Below, one piece after another: positions 9,658 to 19,654 of a stretch of 64,000 bases of DNA. Made by a program: the position numbers and the translations under genes. This DNA is from Pictodentalium vernedei (lineage: Eukaryota > Mollusca > Scaphopoda > Dentaliida > Dentaliidae). Within the stretch, counting starts at the first letter, position 1, and each line of letters starts with the position of its first letter. Under the pieces are notes generated by a model. That model did no database searches, was not told the DNA's origin, and worked only from the letters and a program-made list of their open reading frames with translations. The DNA lies in contig CM062297.1 of NCBI GenBank assembly GCA_031216915.1, positions 529,440,971 through 529,504,970 on the forward strand, read 5' to 3'.

Positions 9658-11340
9658 AGCTCAACTTGACAAAGTCAAGCTGAGCTATTGCCATCACTTC
9701 TCGTCCGTCGGCGTACGTACGTACGTTAGTACGTACGTCCACAATTTCCTTTGGCACACCTCACAGGTTGCATTTATGATCAGATTACTTTGAAACTTGG
9801 CATGATTGTTTGGGGTGACCTCTAGATGGGATCTATCGATTTTCTTCAATTTCCGTCAAAAAATGTTGCCGCGGCCAATGTTCTTAGAACTTAGTTTAGT
9901 CAAACCACAATATTTCCCTTTGGCACACCCTACAGGGCACATTTATGATCAGATTGCTTTGAAACCTGGTATGCTTGTTTGGGGAGACCTCTAGATGGGT
10001 GCTATCGATTTTCTTCAATTTCTGTCAAAAAATGTTGCCGCGGCCAACGTTCTTAGAACTTAGTTTAGTCAGAAGACTCAATATTTCCCTTTGGCACACC
10101 CTACAGGGTACATTTATGATCGGATTGCTTTGAAACCTGGCATGCTTGTTTGGGGTGACCTCTAGATGTGAGCTATCGATTTTCTTCAATTTCCATCAAA
10201 AAATGTTGCCGCGGCCAATGTTCTTAGAACTTAGTTTAGTCAAACCACAATATTTCCCTTTGGCACACCCTACAGGACACATTTATGATTTGATTGCTTT
10301 GAAACCTGGTATGCTTATTTAGGGTGACCTCTAGATGGGAGCTATTGATTTTCTTCAATTTCCGGCAAAAAATGTTGCCTTGGCCAACGTTCGTAGAACT
10401 TAGTTTAGTCAGACCTCAATATTTTCCTTTGGCACACCCTACAGGGCCCATTTATGATCAGATTGCTTTGAAACCTGGTATGCTTGTTTGGGGAGACCTC
10501 TAGATGGGAGCTATCGATTTTCGTCCATTTCCGTCAAAAAATGTTGCCGCGGCCAACGTTCTTAGAACTTATTTTAGTCAGAAGACTCAATATTTCCCTT
10601 TGGCGCACCCTACAGGGTACATTTATGATCGGATTACTTTGAAACCTGGCATGCTTGTTTGGGGTGACCTCTAGATGGGAGCTATCGATTTTCTTCAATT
10701 TTCGTCAAAAAATGTTGCCGCGGCCAACGTTTTTAGAACTCAGTTTAGTCAGACCACAATATTTCCCTTTGGCACACCCAACAGGGCACATTTATGATTT
10801 GATTGCTTTGAAACCTGGTATGCTTATTTGGGGAGACCTCTAAATGGGAGCTATCGATTTTCTTCAATTTCCGTCAAAAAATGTTGCCGCGGCCAACGTT
10901 CTTAGAACTTAGCTTAGTCAGACCACAATATTTCCCTTTGGCACACCCTACAGGGCACATTTATGATTTGATTGCTTTGAAACCTGGTTTGCTTGTTTGG
11001 GGAGACCTCTAGATGGGAGCTATCGATTTTCTTCCATTTCCGTCAAAAAATGTTGCCACAGCCAACGTTCTTAGAATTTAGTCTAGTCAGACCACAATAT
11101 TTCCCTTTTATATACCCTACAGGGCAGATTTATGATCGGATTGCTTTGAAACGTGGCATGCATGTTTGGGGAGGCCTCTAGATGGGAGCTATCGATTTTC
11201 TTCGGTTTCTGTCAAAAAATGTTGCCACTGGCAAAAAAAATGACATTGGTACCAATGATCTTCAATTTTGCCATTTCATTTATAACTTACAAAGTTCAAG
11301 TTTGTCAAGTTGAGCTACAGTGTCATTGACACTTTCATTT
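9658..11340 (+). mobile_element. Family Y Helitron-like element with ~170-bp tandem core
   Basis: The 5' AGCTCAACTTGACAAA has its exact complement TTTGTCAAGTTGAGCT near the 3' end (11301-11316), followed by the hairpin AGTGTCATTGACACT (11319-11333). After the 5' foldback comes CGTCCGTCGGCGTACGTACG. The core is about nine units of 169-170 bp (phrases gacctctagatgggagctat and aaaatgttgccgcggccaa). The short ORFs repeated in each unit are by-products of the periodicity, not genes. Confidence 0.7.
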
Positions 11341-11754
11341 CCCATGTTAATGTTGAATTGACAAAATTCTGGATCATCGTAGATCTGAGTGCCCTGTGAA
11401 TCTCAAATTTCGGGTTGAATTGAATCCTGAATAAATTTGGTAGAAGTTTGAATCAAACCTCAAATCTAATCTCACAGCTCTTCAAATAGTAAATAATGTA
11501 CCTTCTTGCAACTGTATATATTACCTGTCTCCACGCAAGTATGATATTGTATTCAACAGTCACTCCTCTATTTGGGCAAGTTATTCAAAAAAAACACACA
11601 CACGAGATATGATAATAGATTAAGTGTTCAAGAGGAGATACTTGTGAAAATTGAGGATTTTGAGAACACATGATGCTTAAAAAATTTCCAAATCAGTATG
11701 CCTCGAATCGAATTGAATCATCAATACAATTTTTTATTTTGCCCCCAAATTAGT
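11341..11754. other. Intronic sequence without recognised features
   Basis: AT-rich unique-looking sequence between the family Y element and the left end of DIRS-2, with a short CA run near 11595. No ORF, exon or repeat was recognised. Confidence 0.4.
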
Positions 11755-11956
11755 ATTTTTATACTGTACCCAATGACCCAAACTCAGCTGGTGCTAACTC
11801 CTTAAAATCTAGGGCCAAATACAAATTTTGCCCCCCAATCCCCCAAATTTGCATCAAATCCGAATTTTCAATGTCCTATGTGGTCCTCCATACCTTTTAT
11901 CCACTGCGCATGTGCAGTGTCAAGGAGGTCTCAAAATTGGCGCAAATTGTTATTCT
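11755..11956 (+). repeat. DIRS-2 left inverted terminal repeat
   Basis: Complementary to 25656-25850. Begins tttttatactgtacccaatg and carries a degraded NRF-1-like site TGCGCATGTGCA at 11905-11916. Confidence 0.8.
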
Positions 11957-12838
11957 TTGTTTGGCCCTAAATTTAGTAACACCTCACTGATATTTGTGCT
12001 GTAAATCTCAGTTTAAATGATGCCAGACACATAATTATGAAAGAAATGGTGGATCTAAGGAGGAAATAGAAGGATGAGAGGATGAAACAGTGGCAGGATA
12101 TGATCAGGGCTGTAACTTATAATTTTCTTACGAAATTATTTCAAGTTCCCTAATTTCGGGGCATGGCCCTGATGTTGTCATTCTTGCTATGAATTTACCA
12201 TTGTTTGTTCAGTGTTACCTCTCTCCCTTTCCTTTATTCCCCCCTTGCTATTCTCCCATGCTTTTGGCATAATTTTGGAATTTTTTTTTTTACTAAAATT
12301 TCTTGGGAGTTTTAGCCTGGTAACAGAATGATTATTCTCTTTTTCCCCATGTTTACGTCCTCACCCTTAGGTGGTTAGGCATTGTGATCTGCATCTACCG
12401 TCCGATGTACTGCAGTTTTTCTCTGGAAGCCTCTGTTTTACATCGGATAGTGTTTAAATTGGTGACTGATTTTGGGCCATGTTTACAGTGCCTGGAGTCA
12501 TGTTTCCGGTTTTTGTACACTTTTGTTTATGTTGACAACGGTTACTTCTGATAGTGATTACTTGTCTTCTATTTAGTTCTGCTCATAGCCAGATACATAA
12601 ATATTGTCCGTAAGTGTTACAATAATTTTTAAAAATGTTTTAAAATTTTGTCCACACTAAGGCTTTTTGGGGATCCATTTGGGCTCATTGTTCCCATTGG
12701 GAACTTGGGCTCTTCTGAAAATTAAAAAAAAATTTTTTTTTTTAAATTATTTTTTCGAAATGTTATAAAGGATTATATTATATTATGTATCTTTGTTTCA
12801 AGGGTTAGTGCGAGAACTATGACTGTTTATATTTTTTT
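11957..12838 (+). other. DIRS-2 5' leader
   Basis: No ORF. The stretch is alignable with 581-1460 of DIRS-1 and 18766-19655 of DIRS-3 (for example atgatgccagacacataatt), so it is a conserved leader of the family rather than a random insertion. Confidence 0.55.
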
Positions 12839-14958
12839 ATGATGAAAGAATATTGTTCAAATTGTAATGTGAGGAAATCTTCCTCTGATTCTCATGTTCA
12901 TTGTGTTTCTTGTAGTCAATGTACTTGCACTAATTCTTGCTCAGTGTGTGCCAGTTGGAATGACAAACGTTGGAGACGTGTGTCACGGTATATTGTTAAC
13001 GGTGAGGGGTCCATGCCGGTCCTCTCTCCATAAGGTCACTCTAGTTTATCAGTCTCTTTTTCAGAGGAACAAGAACAGGGTGATGTTTCCGTGATGTCTT
13101 CAAGAAGTGTGTCTCCGCCGTTGCAGTCTAACGAAGAGCTAGCGGCAAAAGTGCTCATGGAAATACAACAATTGCCTAAGAGGTCCCTAGTAGGATCGAC
13201 GGCGTTGTTGTGCGCTAGCTTGTCCGGTGTAGCGACCATTCATCGAATGGCTCGGCAGCTGGGTTTGTCCATTGCGGTCCAGGGAAGCAGTTTGGGTGAT
13301 GCGAGCACTATAAACATTGAACGTGCACACCCAGCGACGATGGATCCGAGGATAGTACGGAGGAAGCCTATCAGTCCGATAGCTAGCTCGTCCAAGTCCA
13401 CCCGGACCGCGAGCAAGGGAGCCCCCTCTCTCTTACAGCAACATCTGGGACCAGATGTTGATGTACGTGACGATAGTCAGTCGGAGCATACGTCCACTTC
13501 ATCTGCTCTGGACGCTCCGTTACATAGACAGTCCACAGCGACTAGTCTATCGGCTTCCTCATCCTCACAGCAGCACACATGACCGCACCTTGGCTACGTG
13601 ACCGCTGATATCCAGCCAGCTTCGCCGACCAGGGATTCCACGTCGACCAGGCCACGCCATCCAGTAGCCAGGGATATGTGGCCTTTACAATCGGCATGTG
13701 CGCATAAAAGAAGTATGTGGGATTCAACGTCCCAGGAGCTAAATCATGTAAGACCGCGGCTCCATAGGCCTCCGTAACGGACTTGCTATCACAGATAGCT
13801 CATCTTATCGCAGCATCCCGGCAGCCGTCAGAAACCTGTTCCGATCAGGAATTGTCTGAGGAAGCTGGGTCGGTTCGTTCCGCTGCAGAGTCAGCAAGGG
13901 ACGACCGAGATTATCAAGTGGTCCAGCCGGATGGAGAAAGGGGTTCAGAGCAGTTGGAATTTTCCCTTTCGGAGCAACATAAGGTAGCCGTAGATCTGGC
14001 AATACCTTCCTGATGTTGTTCCTCCGGACCAAAATGCTGTGTTGCCGGATAAGAGACTTATAGCATCACTGGACACAGACTTTTTCGGCCGGATTAGGGA
14101 CTCCGTCCCTGAGTTTCCGACCCAGTCTAGGAATGTCTCACTGACATTTGAACTTTTGAATGACGCTATATTCAAACTTGTCTCCAAGACGGGCAAGTCC
14201 GGTTTCTTATCGGCCAATGCTCTAAAGCTGCCTTTCATCAATTCAAGGTATAAATTTGAAACGGCAGGACAGGGCATTCCGAGAGTTTCTCTGCGTCTGG
14301 ACGACCAGGCTGAAGACCTAGAATTGTCTTTGCCGTCGTCTATGTCTATTCCAACCACGACGTTGGAAAAGACAATCTCGTCTAACAGGATCAGCTTAGA
14401 TGCATTATCACCTTACCAGAGCGTTATCATTACGTCTCGAAGGGAAAGAATTCCAGGATGTTCAAGCTTCCTTAAGAGTTCTTTCGAGGGCCATAGCATA
14501 CTCTACGTATAACTCCGCCCTTTCAGTGGCAAATCTGGAGTTAATTAGACGTGATGCTGCCCTGGCTGCATCCACTCGGGTGGATCATAAGGTGAAAAAC
14601 TCTCTTCGAGTCGCTGTGGTCTCCAGAAAGCTTCTCAAACAAGCTTTCCTTAATCTATGATCAGAGTACTAAGAAAGCTTCAGACTCTCTGCTGTTCAAG
14701 TCCGCTTCTAAAAAGTCGGATTCAGCGGAGAAGAGTAAGACAGGCACTTCTGGGATGAGTACGTCCAAGGGAAGTTCCTATAGAGGTTCTTATAAGTCCT
14801 CTAGGTCTTACTCCAGAGACCGTCAAGGTAGCAACTCAGGTAGTGGCCGAAATACTGGCCGAGACAACCGGTCAGACGCCCCTAGGTCGACGGGGCGAGG
14901 TGGGGGTTGTGGAGGACGTGGTTTCTCCTCCCGCAAGCCTCGCAGGTCCAGGAAGTGA
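12839..14958 (+). pseudogene. DIRS-2 gag (broken)
   Basis: Gag-like protein of a DIRS element, expected to package the RNA. The N-terminus (ATG ATG at 12839) has paired cysteines (YCSNCNVRKSSSDSHVHC, then C..C..C) typical of DIRS ORF1. The frame continues in phase through a TAA at 13031-13033 and a TGA at 13580-13582, then shifts. 14039-14400 gives a well-preserved middle (RLIASLDTDFFGRIRDSVPE, TFELLNDAIFKL), 14400-14660 is a shifted frame, and 14755-14958 encodes a Ser/Gly/Arg-rich basic tail that could bind nucleic acid. At least three frameshifts and two stops make it non-functional. Confidence 0.7.
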
Positions 14959-15003
14959 TGGTGCAAACCTCTATCGTGTTCCAGTGGGCGGAAGGTTATC
15001 GAG

Positions 15004-16448
15004 TTGCTTAACCAATTGGTTGTCGATTACGGACAACCCTTGGATTCGAGGGGTGATTTCAGAAGGGCTAAAACTGTCCTTCAAAAGAAAACCTCCGTTA
15101 ACTCGAAGTCCAGGATGGACTCAGCTTCCGTCAAATCCTCAGAAGAGAAATTCGCTTCTATTAGAAGTCCAGTCTCTTCTGGAGAAGAACGCGATAGAGT
15201 TGTAGAATACCAGGAATCTCCAGGTTTCCACAACCATCTGTTTCTGGTTCCGAAACCAGATGGCTCATTTTGTCCAGTCATAGATCTGAGCTGGATAAAC
15301 AAGCTGATCGTGGCTCCAAAATTTTATATGGAGACCATTTGATTGGTCAGAGCGAGCATTCGAGTGAACGACTATGCTGCGAGCATAGATCTCAAGGATG
15401 CGTACTTTCACGTCATGGTACATCCGGCGTTCAGAAAGTATCTCCGCTTCGCTGTCCTAGGAGTCGTTTATCAGTTCCGAGCGATGTGCTTTGGTCTGAA
15501 TCTAGCGCCCTGGACTTTCACTCAAATAATGAACTCGGTAATGATGACTCATTTCCGAGCTCATTCGTCTGCGGTAACGTTGGCCTACCTGGACGACATT
15601 CTTCAGAGGTTCGGCAACGAGTTAACGCTTCAGAACGATGTTCAGAATCTGCTTCAACTGCTCCGACGTCTCGGTTTTACAATAAACGAGAAGAAATTGG
15701 ATCTGGTGCCGTCCAAGTCATTCACCCACCTGGGAATGAGTTTCGAGACCCGCAACAATCTCGTTCGTCTGTCATTAGTCAGAGCGAAATTAAACAGTTG
15801 TTAAGCTCGCTCTTGTCTTCACTCCAACATAGTTACAGCGAGAGAATTCATGCGACTGATAGGTTTGTGCGGAGCCACCGCAGATCTTATTCCGATGGGG
15901 CGGCTACGTACTTGGCCACTCCAAATCTTTCTGACTCAGAATTGGAGTGTCAAGATTCATTCGCTCGATACGAGCATCGTCTTGTCGAATCAAGTCAAAC
16001 AAGAGATTCAGACTTGGGCAGATATTCAGTGGTTAACTCAGGGAGTTCCACTGCAATCGCCGGATCCGAGTTTTACAATTATGACGGATGCCAGTCAAAC
16101 AGGTTGGGGTGCAACCTTGAGCCCAACGGATTCGAAGTCCCAGGGTCTTTGGGATCCGCAGTTCCTAAACAAGCACATAAACATCAAAGAATTGATGTCA
16201 ATTTGGCTTGCGTACATCATTGGATGAACATAATTCAGAATTCACATGTGCAAATTCTGTCCTTCAATTCGACAGTTGTAGCGTATATTCGGAACCAGGG
16301 AGGCACTCTTTCCATTCCGTTATTCAACCTAACAGAAAGAATCCTTCTGTTTGTCCTAGAGCATCAAGTTCTCCTATCGGTCCGTCATATTCCGGGTCGT
16401 CTGAACGTTTTGGCAGACTCCCTTCCACGGGAGGATCGCATCACGTAA
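15004..16448 (+). pseudogene. DIRS-2 pol: reverse transcriptase and RNase H (broken)
   Basis: One frame runs from 15004 to 16227, interrupted only by TGA (15340-15342) and TAA (15802-15804). It contains LVPKPDGSFCPVIDLSWINK, ASIDLKDAYFHV (motif A), FGLNLAPWTFTQ and the catalytic box AYLDDIL (YLDD). RNase H follows: MTDASQTGWGATL (Asp), NIKELMSIW (Glu), then a frameshift near 16215 into the frame holding ILSFNSTVVAYIRNQGG and RLNVLADSLPR. The usual third acid before Asn is Phe (ILSFN). Both premature stops are explained by single C-to-T changes (CGA to TGA, CAA to TAA). The 392-codon frame starting at 15270 is real only in its last ~75 residues. Confidence 0.8.
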
Positions 16449-16455
16449 GGATCGC

Positions 16456-16974
16456 ATGTTACCGTCAGAATGGACTCTCAACAAACGAGCATTCAATCAG
16501 ATTTGCTACCAATGGGAGCGTCCGATGATAGACTTATTTGTGATGCATCTCAAAAATCAGTTGCAGACATATGTGTCGCCGTGTCCAGATCCTCAAGCGT
16601 TTGCAGTAGACGCTCTCTCGATCTCTTGGGACGGAATGATAGGATACGCAGTTCCTCCAACACCATTGATTCAGCAGATATTGCTCAAGATAAAGCAATC
16701 TCACTGCAAAATTCTGTTGGTAGCATCTCTGTCACCCCAGAGACCATGGCTAAATCTACTCAGGTGTCTGCTGTGGGACATGCCGTGGAAGCTTCCTCCA
16801 CGAGAGGATCTTTTGCAGGGGAAATCGCGCACACTGCATCACAACCTACAAGGTCTCAACCTTCACGTATTTCCATTGTGCGGTCCTTCTTGCACGGCAA
16901 GCAATTTACAGGACGAGCAGTGGATGCAATTTCTAACTGTAGGAGGACCTCTCTTCGCTAAATTATGCTGCTAA
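16456..16974 (+). CDS. DIRS-2 pol: Dam-like methyltransferase region
   Basis: An open stretch of 172 codons after RNase H, in the RT frame. It reads SEWTLNKRAFNQICYQWERP, IDLFV, VSPCPDPQAFAVDAL, ISWDGMIGYAVPPTP and KILLVASLSPQRPWLNLL. This is the layout of the domain described in DIRS elements as related to Dam N6-adenine methyltransferases, here with VPP where Dam proteins have NPPY. It would be part of the pol polyprotein rather than a separate protein. The enzyme activity is doubtful because the motif is degenerate. Confidence 0.55.
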   Translation: MLPSEWTLNKRAFNQICYQWERPMIDLFVMHLKNQLQTYVSPCPDPQAFAVDALSISWDGMIGYAVPPTPLIQQILLKIKQSHCKILLVASLSPQRPWLNLLRCLLWDMPWKLPPREDLLQGKSRTLHHNLQGLNLHVFPLCGPSCTASNLQDEQWMQFLTVGGPLFAKLCC

Positions 16975-17935
16975 GTGGAATGTTTTCTATAGGTGGTGTA
17001 GGGATCATTCTGTTGATATTTATGATCCCTCCATTCCAGACATTGCTAATTTTCTAGTCTACCTGTTTGATGAGATCAAACTGCAGCCTGTTACCATTAA
17101 GGGTTATAGGTCTGTGCTATCTTGATACCTATGCACATCATCATAGTTTACAGATTGGATCTAATGTCTCTTTATCTAAGTTAGTGAAAAACTTTTCGAT
17201 AAATAGACCTAAAACCCTTAGATTAATTCCTAAGTGGAATTTAGCTTGGGTTCTTCTTAAGCTAAAAGAAGCGCCATTTGAGCCTCTTGACACGGTGGAC
17301 TTCAAATTCTTATCTTATAAGACAGCTTTTCTCTTAGCCTTCTCTTCGGCTAGAAGAGTTAGTAAGCTTCATGCACTATCTGTTGATGATTCTCACTATC
17401 GTAGTGTAGGTAATGCTATTACCTTGACTAGAAATGTTGGATTTTTGGCTAAGAATCAGGCTACTAATAAGTATCCGGAACCTCTTGTTATTAAGGCTCT
17501 TCCGTCTTCAGAAGGGCATAGGCCTTTACTCTGTCCTGTTAGAGCAATGCGTATGTACAAACGTAGATCTGAGTTTATCAGAAAGGGACGTAAACGTTTC
17601 TTTCTGTCTCTGCTGCCTAATAGAAGGGACATTACTGTCCATTCTATTGCAAGGTGTATTCAATTAACTATCCGTACTGCTTATGATAAATTATCTTCAA
17701 CTCAGCAGTCTGTGCTTAAGATTTCGGCGCATGAAGTAACAGTGCTGTCTTCATCTTGGGCTTATGCTAATAGTGTTGCTATTACCGATTTGATGAAGGC
17801 TGCATATTGGTCTCAGCCTTCCACAGTTTTTATCTTAGAAATATTGAGTCCATTTCTGGCGACCTGCGTTGTTTAGGTCCGTTATCTGTTGCTCAGAATG
17901 TCGTCCACTAAACAGTTGCAACTATAGTTATGCAG
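16930..17935 (+). pseudogene. DIRS-2 tyrosine recombinase (frameshifted)
   Basis: Integrates the DIRS circle by tyrosine-mediated strand exchange. The N-terminal helical part (about 16980-17110) is in one frame and the catalytic part is open at 17067-17876: FLLAFSSARRVSKLHALSVD (first Arg), HRPLLCPVRAMRMY, RKGRKRFFLS and SAHEVTVLSSSWAYANSV. The Arg of HxxR is Thr here (AGA to ACA; DIRS-1 keeps Arg). One base is missing near 17825, so the nucleophile motif FYLRN is reached only in another frame, which ends at 17935. Catalytically dead on both counts. Confidence 0.75.
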
Positions 17936-17976
17936 GCTTTCTGTTCAGGCAGCGACTCTGTCCTGCTGCCCTCTTC

Positions 17977-18070
17977 GCTCTGGGGTATTTGATCCAGGGC
18001 AAGGGGAAGGGGGGGGGGGGGGGGATGGTGTTCCCTTAGGTCACCTGCTTTTTAGTGAAAAGCAAGGGAA
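17977..18070 (+). other. DIRS-2 3' module: hairpin, G tract, hairpin
   Basis: Hairpin 1 pairs GCTCTGG (17977) with CCAGGGC (to 18000). A run of 16 G is at 18009-18024. Hairpin 2 (18031-18070) pairs TTCCCTT with AAGGGAA and GCTTTT with AAAAGC. Same order as in DIRS-1 and DIRS-3. Confidence 0.5.
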
Positions 18071-18513
18071 TACCTCCTCTGGAGTCAGTAATTCCGAGTC
18101 GGTACCGGGATGGTTTTAAAGTGTAAAGCTAATGCTTAACTCATTCATGTAATATTTTTAAAGTTTAGCTCGGTGTGAAGCAATTGTATATGTCACGTAT
18201 CATACGGGCGTTAATATACAATCCTCGGACACTTTTAATGAGTATAAAGAGTCTCATTTCTCTGGACTTCCTTTATTTATTGGTTTTCCTTTTAAAAAAT
18301 TAGTATAACGGGTTATACTGGATGTTAATAGAGATCATTGATGTTATTGTGCTCAATTACAGAATGGTATTGTGTGTTTCTTTTTTGATACAAACAAGAA
18401 AGATACATGTAAAACCTGTTCTCCTTGAGGGGATAATTCTGTTTACATGTTATTGAGCCTATTGGATTTTCCTTTATGTCCTAGGCCCCCCAGCCTTTTT
18501 TCTATTCAGCTAA

Positions 18514-18569
18514 GTCTGGGTCATTGGTACAGTATAAAAATGTTAAAAAATTTATAGTAATTTATATAT
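18514..18569 (+). repeat. DIRS-2 internal complementary region, left half
   Basis: gtctgggtcattggtacagt through tttatagtaatttatatat is the left half of the DIRS-2 ICR. The right half resumes at 25557-25582 (tttttatacttaccagtgac...). DIRS-3 lies exactly between them. Confidence 0.75.
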
Positions 18570-18765
18570 ATTTTTATACTGTACCAATGACCCAGACTTA
18601 GCTAGTGCCAACTCCTTAAATTATAGGGCCAAACACAAATTTTGCCCCCCTAATCCCCAAAATTTGCATCAAAAGCCGAAATTCAATGTCCTATATGGTC
18701 CTCCATACTGTCTATCCACTGCGCATGCACAGTGTCAAGGAGCTCGCGAAATTGGCGCAGTTGTC
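18570..18765 (+). repeat. DIRS-3 left inverted terminal repeat
   Basis: Complementary to 25289-25480. It shares aattcaatgtcctatatggt with the inner right repeat, whereas DIRS-2 has cctatgtggtc. Confidence 0.8.
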
Positions 18766-19654
18766 ATTCTTTGTTTGGCCCTAAAATCAGTAACATGTCA
18801 CTGATATTTGTGCTTGTAAATCTCAGTTTAAATGATGCCAGACACATAATTATGAAAGAAATGGTGGATCTAAGGATGTATTAAGAGGATGAGAGGAAGA
18901 AACAGTGGCAGAATGTGTTCAGGGCTGTAACTTATAATTTTCTTTTACGAAATTATTTCATGTTCCCTAATTTCGGGGCATGAGCCTTATGTTGTCATTC
19001 TGGCTATGAACTTACCATTGTTTGTTCAGTGTTTCCTCTCTCCCTTTCCTTAATAACCCCCTTGCTATTCTCCCATGCTTTTGGCATAATTTTGGAATTT
19101 TTTCTTTCTAAAATTTCTTGGGAGTTTTGGCTTGGTAACAATGATTATTCTGTTTTTTCCCCATGTTTACGTCCTCACCCTTAGGTGTTTAGGCATTGTT
19201 ATCTGCATCTACCATCTGATGTACTGCAGTTTCTTCTCTGGAAGCCTCTGTTTTACATCGGATAGTGTTTAAATTGGTTACTGATTTTGGGCCATGGTTT
19301 CAGTGCCTGGAGTCATGTTTCCGGTTTCTGTACACTTTTGCTTATGTTGACAACAGTTACTTCTGATAGTGATTACTTGTCTTCTGTTAGTTCTAATCAT
19401 TGCCAGATACATTAATATTGTCCGGAAGTGTTGCATTAATTTTTAAAAATGTTTTAAAATATTTTGTCCACACTTCGGCTTTTTGGAGATGCATTTGGGC
19501 TCATTGTTCCCATTGGGAACTTGGGCTCTTCTGAAAATTTTTCAAAAATTTTTTTTTTTTTTTAATTATTTTTTCGAAATGTTATAATGGATTATATTAT
19601 GTTATGTATCTTTGTTTCAAGGGTTAGTGCGAGTACTATGACTGTTTATATTTT

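Noticed and set aside
9806..11181. Three similar 62-codon ORFs, a possible gene family
   Set aside because: They fall at the same place in ~170-bp tandem units and most units lack them. No start context or conservation as protein.
15270..16448. Longest plus-strand ORF (392 codons)
   Set aside because: Only the last ~75 residues are in the true RNase H frame. The earlier part is out of frame with RT, which is clearly encoded in the 15004/15343 frame.
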